A DNA stretch of 9,774 bases, taken from JAVSMW01 sp032027005 (GTDB lineage: Bacteria; Bacillota; Thermincolia; Thermincolales; UBA2595). Positions within the stretch are counted from its first letter, which is position 1. Every line of letters begins with the position of its first letter. The stretch is taken from NCBI GenBank assembly GCA_032027005.1, contig JAVSMW010000013.1:154485-164258 (forward strand), in the 5' to 3' direction. Made by a program: the position numbers and the translations under genes. Below the pieces are notes generated by a model, which was given only the letters and a program-made list of their open reading frames with translations, ran no database searches and was not told the DNA's origin. This document shows positions 4,598 to 9,774 of the stretch, in pieces.

Positions 4598-6745
4598 TTA
4601 ATTCTTCATACTCAGGGATACCCGCTCCCTGGCTAAATCCACGCTTAGTATTTTCACCTGCACGTTGTCTCCCACAGCTACAACCTCCATGGGATGTTTG
4701 ACAAACCTGTCGCTGAGTTCTGAAATATGGACCAGGCCGTCATGTTTGACTCCAATATCCACAAAAGCCCCGAAATCCACCACATTCCTGACCACTCCCT
4801 GCAAAATCATCCCTGGCTTAAGGTTTTCCAGGGTAGTCACATCTGTGCGGAATATTGGTTTGGGCATCTCATCCCGGGGGTCACGTCCGGGTTTCTGGAG
4901 GGTGTCAACAATATCCCTGACAGTTGGGACGCCGGCCCCTAGTTTTTCGGCTGTGGCCTGGACGTCGATAGAGGCAAGTCTCTTGTGGACTTCAGCGATT
5001 CTGCCAGGAGCTAAGTCCTCTAAAGTGAGTCCAACCAAACCCAGGATTTTTTCGGCAATATCATAGGATTCGGGGTGGACCGGGGTATTCTCCAGAGGAT
5101 TCCCGCCATCAGGCAGCCGGATAAAACCGGCACACTGCACAAAAGTCTGTTCACCCAGGCGCGGGATTTTCAGTAACTCTGCCCTGTTTTTAAACTTGCC
5201 GTGCTTCTCCCGGTAGCTGACAATGCTCTTGGCCACCGCCGGCTTGATCCCGGCCACATATTTTAGCAGGGAGGGGGAAGCCGTATTCAAATCAACCCCA
5301 ACAGAGTTAACACAGGATTCTACTACCCCATGCAGGGATTCCTCGAGCCTCTTGGGAGTCACATCATGCTGGTACTGCCCTACCCCAATGGCTTTGGGTT
5401 CGATTTTGACCAGTTCGGCCAAGGGGTCCTGCAGCCTGCGGGCGATAGAGACTGCACTGCGAAGAGATAAATCGTAATCAGGAAACTCCTCCCCGGCCAC
5501 CTTGGAAGCCGAGTAAACGGACGCCCCGGCTTCGCTCACGATGGTGTAACTAACAGGCAGATTTTCATCTTTAATCATTTCAGCAACCAGGGCTTCTGTT
5601 TCCCGAGATGCCGTACCATTCCCGATAGTAATGATCTCTACCCCGTTGTTTTTGATCATTTCAGTCATCAGTTTCTTGGCTTCGCCAGCTTTATTCTGAG
5701 GCTGGTGAGGATACATCACCCCGATTTGCAGGGCCTTACCGGTTTCATCTACTACTGCCAGCTTGCAGCCTGTGCGGTAGCCGGGGTCAACACCCAGCAC
5801 CGTTTTTCCCCGCATAGGCGGTTGGAGCAGAAGGCTCCGCAGATTAGCCGAAAAGATCACAATGGCCTGTTGTTCACCCTTATCAGTAAGTTCGTTTCTG
5901 ACTTCCCTTTCAATGGAAGGCGAAATCAGGCGTTTATAGGCGTCCTCAACTGCCGAAATAACTGAATGATGCCAGATAGAATTTTTATTTGTAATCATTC
6001 TGGAGTTTATGATCGCTATAATCTGATCAACCGGGGCTTCGATGCGGACTGTCAGGGCATCGTCCTTCTCTCCCCGGTTAATGGCCAGGATGCGGTGAGG
6101 GGGAATTTTGTTAATAGGCTCCTTGTAATCATAATACATTTCATAGGCCGACCTGGCGGCTTTATCCACGGCCTGAGTGACTAAAATACCCTGAATGTAT
6201 GTAATCCTGCGGACCTCTTTCCGTATTTCGGCATCATCAGATATTGTTTCAGCGATAATATCACTGGCCCCGGCCAGGGCATCGGCGGAAGTCGGGACAT
6301 CTTTTTCCGGATTAATAAAAGGTACCGCCAAATCCTCCGGCTCTCCCCGCTCTTCAACCTGGGCCAGAATTTGCAAAGCCAGCGGTTCCAGGCCCCGTTC
6401 CCTGGCAATAGTGGCCCTGGTGCGCCGTTTCTGCTTGAACGGTCGGTACAGGTCTTCCACTTCTTGCAGCTTAACAGCCTTCTCAATGGCCTCCCGCAGC
6501 TCCTCGGTCAGCTTGCCCTGTTCTTCAATTAACCGCAGGACCTCATCTTTTCTGGCAGCCAGATTGCGCATATACCTGACCCGCTCCTCAATGGCCCGGA
6601 TCTGGTTTTCATCCAGTTCGCCGGTAGCCTCCTTCCGGTAACGGGCAATAAAAGGCACCGTATTATCTTCATCCAAAAGTTTGATTGTGCTGGTAACCTG
6701 AAATTCCTTCAGGCCCAGTTCTTTGGCAATTAGTTTAGATTCCAT
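4598..6745 (-). CDS. tex: Tex, S1-domain transcription accessory protein
   Basis: The 715-aa product matches Tex (YhgF/YdcI) over its whole length. The N-terminal helical and HTH region (1 to about 190) includes FIARYRKEATGELDE. The YqgF/RNase H-like fold starts at VLGVDPGYRTGCKLAVVD (317-333) and runs to about 450. Helix-hairpin-helix repeats follow (about 482-550, with VDLNTASPSLLKYVAGI and FKNRAELLKIPRLG). The C-terminal S1 RNA-binding domain is at 643-715 (GVVRNVVDFGAFVDIGV, DGLVHISELS). Tex binds nucleic acids and affects transcription and RNA turnover; it is broadly conserved and rarely essential. AAGGAG lies 7 bp from the ATG. It begins 15 bp after the DUF362 gene, whose stop codon sits next to its ribosome binding site, which favours translational coupling. 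The reading frame is intact. Confidence 0.95.
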   Translation of the reverse strand: MESKLIAKELGLKEFQVTSTIKLLDEDNTVPFIARYRKEATGELDENQIRAIEERVRYMRNLAARKDEVLRLIEEQGKLTEELREAIEKAVKLQEVEDLYRPFKQKRRTRATIARERGLEPLALQILAQVEERGEPEDLAVPFINPEKDVPTSADALAGASDIIAETISDDAEIRKEVRRITYIQGILVTQAVDKAARSAYEMYYDYKEPINKIPPHRILAINRGEKDDALTVRIEAPVDQIIAIINSRMITNKNSIWHHSVISAVEDAYKRLISPSIEREVRNELTDKGEQQAIVIFSANLRSLLLQPPMRGKTVLGVDPGYRTGCKLAVVDETGKALQIGVMYPHQPQNKAGEAKKLMTEMIKNNGVEIITIGNGTASRETEALVAEMIKDENLPVSYTIVSEAGASVYSASKVAGEEFPDYDLSLRSAVSIARRLQDPLAELVKIEPKAIGVGQYQHDVTPKRLEESLHGVVESCVNSVGVDLNTASPSLLKYVAGIKPAVAKSIVSYREKHGKFKNRAELLKIPRLGEQTFVQCAGFIRLPDGGNPLENTPVHPESYDIAEKILGLVGLTLEDLAPGRIAEVHKRLASIDVQATAEKLGAGVPTVRDIVDTLQKPGRDPRDEMPKPIFRTDVTTLENLKPGMILQGVVRNVVDFGAFVDIGVKHDGLVHISELSDRFVKHPMEVVAVGDNVQVKILSVDLARERVSLSMKN

Positions 6746-6760
6746 GATGCAACTCCTTCA

Positions 6761-7948
6761 CTACTCACTATCATACTTCGCTCTCTTCTTCTCTTTACTG
6801 CGGCTTATAATTCCGGCCACGATTCTCCCAATAGGATTTGTCTGCTTCATTTCCACCGCTTTTTGCGGGCATAATTCCTGACAGCATAAGCAGGAAATGC
6901 ATTTTTGATAATCAATTTCCGGAAACTGGGCGGTCATGTTCATTGCCTCCACCGGGCAGCTTTCCACACAGAAACGGCAGCCTGCACAGGTCTTGGTGTT
7001 TATTTCAGGCCTGGCTTTAAGCATACCCAGCATACCTTGGACCAGAAAACCAGGCATAGTCTCCAGCAAAGCATTGGAGGGCAGCGCAAAATCGGGGATG
7101 AGCACATCTTCCAGTTTCTCCCCTAATACTTCTATCTTGGCCAGATCTCCGACCCCCAAACCTCTTTGATAAGCTATGGAAGTGGTGTGGATTTGCAATG
7201 GTTCCAAGCCTATAATTTTAGAGGCTGCTGCATCTAAGGCCACACAGTCGGAGCTGGCCAAAACCAAGCCTATTTTACGGGGGTTACCGGCTGACGGGCC
7301 GTTTCCCTCCATCCCCACTATGGCATCCATAATGGCCAGGGCCGGTTTGGCAGCAGCCAGGATGTCTACCAGCACTTCGGCAAAATCCTTGAGCTTCGGG
7401 GCCATTCGGTGGTAGTCTGATTTTCTGTGGCCAGGGATAGAACCATACATATTCTTGACAGCCCCTGTATAAACAGCCGCCGAATGAGTTTTAAGCTTGG
7501 GCAGGGAAATAACCACATCAGCTTCCAAAACCGGTTTGGCGATATGCAGGGTCTGCACAGGGCCACCGGCCTTCACGGTGCAGACACCTGATATATCAAA
7601 ATTTATCAGCTCCGCCCCTGCTTCCTCTGCAGCCCTAGCTATCCCGGCTACCTGAAAGGTCTGCCGGGTCGGTGCTTGTCCCGCTGCCATCCCACCTGAA
7701 CTGTCTCCCACCAGGGCTATCCCGCCGGCCTGCTGCACTTCCCGCACCACTGCCTTAATGAAAGCCGGATGGGTGGTCACTGCAGCTTCCGGCGGCTTCA
7801 TGGTCAGGGCATTTACTTTCAGCAGGACACGCTGTCCCGGTTTGACAAATCTGTACAGGCCACCGATGTTATCCAGAGCGCATCTAACTGCAGTGTCAAC
7901 AAGTTCCTGCTGATATTCGTCACATCTTACTATAGCTACCTGGGCCAT
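6761..7948 (-). CDS. DUF362 protein with C-terminal 2x[4Fe-4S] ferredoxin domain
   Basis: The 395-aa product has a DUF362 domain (about 1-300; MAQVAIVRCDEY, later LPKLKTHSAAVYTGAVKNMYG and MDAIVGMEGNGPSAGNP) and a bacterial ferredoxin domain. The two cluster motifs are C321-X2-C324-X2-C327-X3-C331-P and C350-X2-C353-X2-C356-X3-C360-P. Such fusions are common in strict anaerobes, but their reaction is unknown; redox or metal handling is a guess. I start at 7948 (MAQVAIV) because this is the usual N-terminus of the family and GGTGA lies 4 bp upstream. An in-frame ATG at 7975 would add nine residues, but it has no ribosome binding site and abuts the palindromic repeat. It is the first gene of the four-gene operon. 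Confidence 0.88.
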   Translation of the reverse strand: MAQVAIVRCDEYQQELVDTAVRCALDNIGGLYRFVKPGQRVLLKVNALTMKPPEAAVTTHPAFIKAVVREVQQAGGIALVGDSSGGMAAGQAPTRQTFQVAGIARAAEEAGAELINFDISGVCTVKAGGPVQTLHIAKPVLEADVVISLPKLKTHSAAVYTGAVKNMYGSIPGHRKSDYHRMAPKLKDFAEVLVDILAAAKPALAIMDAIVGMEGNGPSAGNPRKIGLVLASSDCVALDAAASKIIGLEPLQIHTTSIAYQRGLGVGDLAKIEVLGEKLEDVLIPDFALPSNALLETMPGFLVQGMLGMLKARPEINTKTCAGCRFCVESCPVEAMNMTAQFPEIDYQKCISCLCCQELCPQKAVEMKQTNPIGRIVAGIISRSKEKKRAKYDSE

Positions 7949-7975
7949 TTTGTCACCGCAATTCCTGTTAATCAT

Positions 7976-8056
7976 CGCGGATAGACACTAATGAACACGG
8001 ATTAAATCATCACTAACATCCGCGTTCACCCGTGTTCATCCGGTTTTTTATCCGCG
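7976..8056. repeat. 81-bp nested palindrome, REP or MITE-like
   Basis: The outer arms CGCGGATA (7976-7983) and TATCCGCG (8049-8056) and the inner arms ATGAACACGG (7991-8000) and CCGTGTTCAT (8030-8039) are perfect inversions. Further GGAT/ATCC pairing lies within (7999-8002/8018-8021). It lies between the hydrolase gene and the DUF362 operon, probably in the operon's 5' leader. From general memory, imperfect palindromes built of GAACACGGAT and ATCCGCGG units are dispersed in many bacterial genomes; I could not check copy number here. I see no target-site duplication. Confidence 0.65.
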
Positions 8057-8111
8057 GCAAAACATTTTGTTTATTTATTATTCCTCTAATGTGACAAATC
8101 CTGTATAATTT

Positions 8112-8843
8112 TTATTTTATTTTCACCTTTCTTTTAAAACTTTTTCCGGCCTCTGTCACAAAGGCTTTAAAAAGCAGCCTGGAGGCCTTGTATTTTTTCA
8201 GCATGCATTCGGGATGCCACTGCACTCCCAGGACAAATCGATACTTGGGATGTTCAATGGCTTCAATCACACCATCATTGCTGATGGCGCTGACATTAAA
8301 CCCGGCAGCCGGGGTGCCCGCAGACTGATGGTGAAAGCTGTTGACCCACATCGAATCAGACTGCAAAATCTGCGCCAGGAGGCTCGATTTTTCAATAAAG
8401 ACCCGGTGAGTGGCATGGTCCCGGGGTGCCGACTGAGAGTGCTTTAAAGGCTTTTTCACCACCGCCGGGATATGTTGGATAACAGAACCCCCGCAGGCAA
8501 CATTTAAAATCTGAATCCCCCGGCAGATACCCAAGATAGGCATCTTTTTACGAAGAGCAGATTCAATCAGCATAATTTCAAAGCGGTCACGGTTAGGTGT
8601 GATCTCTCCCAGGTGGGGATGGGGTTCTTCGTTAAAATAGGCTGGATCCACATCACCGCCGCCGGCCAGGATTAAGCCATTGACCGCCCTGATATATGGG
8701 GCCGCTTGTTTGATACTCCCTGACCCCGGCAGGATAACCGGTATGCCACCTGCAGCCAGGACAGCTTCGACATAGGCCTCCGGCAAAAAGTACCGCCCTT
8801 CTCTCTGGTCATAGGAACAGGAAATTCCGATTAAAGGTTTCAT
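8112..8843 (-). CDS. Gamma-glutamyl hydrolase, class I glutamine amidotransferase-like (PuuD/peptidase C26)
   Basis: The product (243 aa from this start) has the C26 family layout: MKPLIGISCSYD at the N-terminus, the LAGGGDVDP oxyanion region, the nucleophile elbow GICRGIQILN (Cys107), and GVQWHPE with His210 and Glu212 completing the triad. Relatives such as PuuD split gamma-glutamyl-GABA in putrescine degradation; others act on other gamma-glutamyl compounds. No polyamine genes are near, so the substrate is open. I chose the ATG at 8841-8843, since AGGGCGG (8851-8857) sits about 7 bp away. A GTG at 8849 in the same frame would add two residues. The basic C-terminal tail (KSFKRKVKIK) is unusual. 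It is separated from its neighbours by the palindromic repeat and the terminator and seems to be a single-gene unit. Confidence 0.9.
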   Translation of the reverse strand: MKPLIGISCSYDQREGRYFLPEAYVEAVLAAGGIPVILPGSGSIKQAAPYIRAVNGLILAGGGDVDPAYFNEEPHPHLGEITPNRDRFEIMLIESALRKKMPILGICRGIQILNVACGGSVIQHIPAVVKKPLKHSQSAPRDHATHRVFIEKSSLLAQILQSDSMWVNSFHHQSAGTPAAGFNVSAISNDGVIEAIEHPKYRFVLGVQWHPECMLKKYKASRLLFKAFVTEAGKSFKRKVKIK

Positions 8844-8933
8844 CAACACACCGCCCTTTTGCGCAAGTTCCTGTATATATCTATACTATCTGCGCGGGGG
8901 GAAAATGTGCTTTTCTTTTATATGACCAAACAG

Positions 8934-8965
8934 AAAATGGCACCCATCAAAGGGTGTCATTTTTT
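8934..8965. terminator. Bidirectional rho-independent terminator
   Basis: AAAATGGCACCC (8934-8945) pairs with GGGTGTCATTTT (8952-8963) around the loop ATCAAA, with one G-T wobble. T6 follows on the plus strand (8960-8965) and T4 on the minus strand. It lies about 90 bp after the stop of the unknown gene at 9056-9595 and should end that transcript before the hydrolase gene. The rest of 8850-9055 shows no gene. A TATA-rich run (8876-8888) could hold the hydrolase promoter, but no good -35 box is visible. Confidence 0.8.
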
Positions 8966-9055
8966 GGCCGGTTTATCATTTGTTGTCATACTCATATCTT
9001 TTTAGGTTTAATTAGCCAGAAAACCAAAAAGCTATGTTCAAAATGAATGAAGACC

Positions 9056-9595
9056 TCATACCTTTTGTTGACCAACCCAAACTACACCTTTGTCAAAGTC
9101 GAATTGAATGACGGGCTTTTCCCTTGGAATTGGTAGGGGTTGGAATATTTGTATTCGTTCAGTATTACCTATTTTAGTTTTGCCCGTAATTTCCTGATTT
9201 TCACGAGAATTGATCACTTTAATTGAATCAGAGTTCTTACTTTCTACTAAGATATAATGTATTCCAACTATGCAATTTACACTTGCCTGTTCGATATTAT
9301 CTGTTCTCTTTCCCTCTTTATCAAACATTGTGGTGTTTGTAAAAAATGATACATTCATACCGGGATAAAAAAGAGTAAAAGCCGTTTCTAAATTGTTGTA
9401 GTAAACGTACACCGATATTGTCTGGTCTATTAATCGTAAATTATGAGGTACAGTCAAAACATGTAATTTTGTATCATTTACAGAGATGGAAGGTGGAATA
9501 GAAATTTTATAATCGGTAATTTTGCCGACTGGGCTATTGTTTGACGATACTATTTTAATAGCTGATTCAGGTAAAGTGATATCACCTTTATACAC
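9056..9595 (-). CDS. Unrecognised beta-rich protein, probably 5'-truncated
   Basis: I do not recognise this 179-aa protein. It is rich in beta-forming stretches (ISVYVYYNNLETAFTLFYPGMNVSFF, VNCIVGIHYILVES) and in N, S and T, has no membrane segment or signal peptide, and ends VIQFDFDKGVVWVGQQKV. The start given is the first usual start codon in the frame (GTG), but it has no ribosome binding site. The frame stays open upstream to a TAA at 9680-9682 and encodes plausible protein there (NKEIILDKTKLVFVKVFF) with no ATG, GTG or TTG. The real N-terminus is therefore probably missing. Base composition is much more AT-rich than the operon to the left, which suggests a separate origin. Confidence 0.5.
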   Translation of the reverse strand: MYKGDITLPESAIKIVSSNNSPVGKITDYKISIPPSISVNDTKLHVLTVPHNLRLIDQTISVYVYYNNLETAFTLFYPGMNVSFFTNTTMFDKEGKRTDNIEQASVNCIVGIHYILVESKNSDSIKVINSRENQEITGKTKIGNTERIQIFQPLPIPREKPVIQFDFDKGVVWVGQQKV

Positions 9596-9682
9596 AAAAG
9601 TGATAGAATCAATTTCAAAAAAAACTTTTACAAAGACTAGTTTTGTTTTATCTAAGATAATTTCTTTATTAATGTTTGATTA

Positions 9683-9774
9683 GAGTGTCAAAAACCCCAT
9701 TTTTGTGGAAACAATACTTACCTGCATCTGGTATATTCTTAAAAACCTAAAAAGAGCGAGTGGATTCACAGTTA
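9683..9774. other. Possible end of a mobile element at the right edge
   Basis: CAAAAA (9689-9694) and TTTTTG (9700-9705) form an inverted repeat within GTGTCAAAAACCCC. A minus-strand frame entering from the right encodes KNIPDAGKYCFHKNGVFDTL and stops near 9671, overlapping the frame of the truncated gene; it is interrupted by a TAG 25 codons before its end. This would suit the 3' end of a degraded insertion sequence inserted into the unknown gene, but I cannot assign a family. Confidence 0.2.

Noticed and set aside
4187..4636. Plus-strand open frame of 149 codons
   Set aside because: It is antisense to the NIF3 gene and the end of tex, whose family motifs are clear; its residue composition is not protein-like.
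6195..6641. Plus-strand open frame of 148 codons
   Set aside because: It is antisense to the N-terminal part of tex and very rich in Ser and Arg, typical of a shadow frame.
7949..7975. Longer N-terminus for the DUF362 protein (nine extra residues)
   Set aside because: The upstream ATG has no ribosome binding site, sits at the edge of the palindromic repeat, and the added residues do not resemble the family.
7976..8056. CRISPR-like repeat
   Set aside because: There is one nested inverted repeat only, with no regularly spaced direct repeats or spacers and no cas gene.
8069..8097. TTGTCA with a 16-17 bp spacer as a promoter for the DUF362 operon
   Set aside because: The -35 box is fair, but no good -10 hexamer (only AATAAA or ATAAAC) lies at the right distance, so it is not listed.

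Overview
The window looks like the chromosome of an endospore-forming, anaerobic member of the Firmicutes (class Clostridia, possibly the Desulfotomaculum/Pelotomaculum-type Peptococcaceae). The evidence is a close Spo0F homologue with Spo0A-box-like sites in front of it, strong GGAGG or GGGGTG ribosome binding sites, a perfect sigma-A promoter, and a DUF362 protein ending in two ferredoxin clusters. The genus is inference. Every protein gene I accept lies on the minus strand, so transcription runs from right to left.

Left edge (1-1500): a mobile or regulatory stretch. Bases 1 to about 92 are the 3' end (domains V and VI) of a group II intron on the plus strand; its body lies outside the window. 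A small bidirectional terminator follows, then a NarL/LuxR-type response regulator (267-935) whose phosphoacceptor aspartate is replaced by glycine. Upstream of it is about 560 bp without a gene. That stretch holds an unattached Shine-Dalgarno sequence with a six-codon ORF, a 19-bp palindrome, a 119-bp imperfect inverted-repeat element flanked by the 5-bp direct repeat GAAAT (MITE-like), and a strong hairpin.

Regulators (1499-2377): an Rrf2-family regulator with three cysteines, driven by an exact TTGACA-17-TATAAT promoter with a candidate operator at the start site, and spo0F, a complete single-domain receiver. The region in front of spo0F has two Spo0A-box-like octamers and a 9-bp direct repeat spaced 21 bp.

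Housekeeping operon (7948 down to 2541): DUF362-ferredoxin protein, tex (S1-domain transcription accessory protein), a NIF3/DUF34 dinuclear-metal protein and an imidazolonepropionase-like amidohydrolase. Gaps are only 15, 21 and 44 bp and each gene has its own good ribosome binding site. I see no strong terminator between the amidohydrolase and spo0F, so read-through is possible.

Right part (7976-9774): an 81-bp nested palindrome sits between the operon and a class I glutamine amidotransferase-like gamma-glutamyl hydrolase (PuuD type). Then come a clear bidirectional terminator and an AT-rich, unrecognised gene whose reading frame stays open upstream of its only usual start codon and lacks a ribosome binding site. 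It looks 5'-truncated, possibly by a mobile element running off the right edge.
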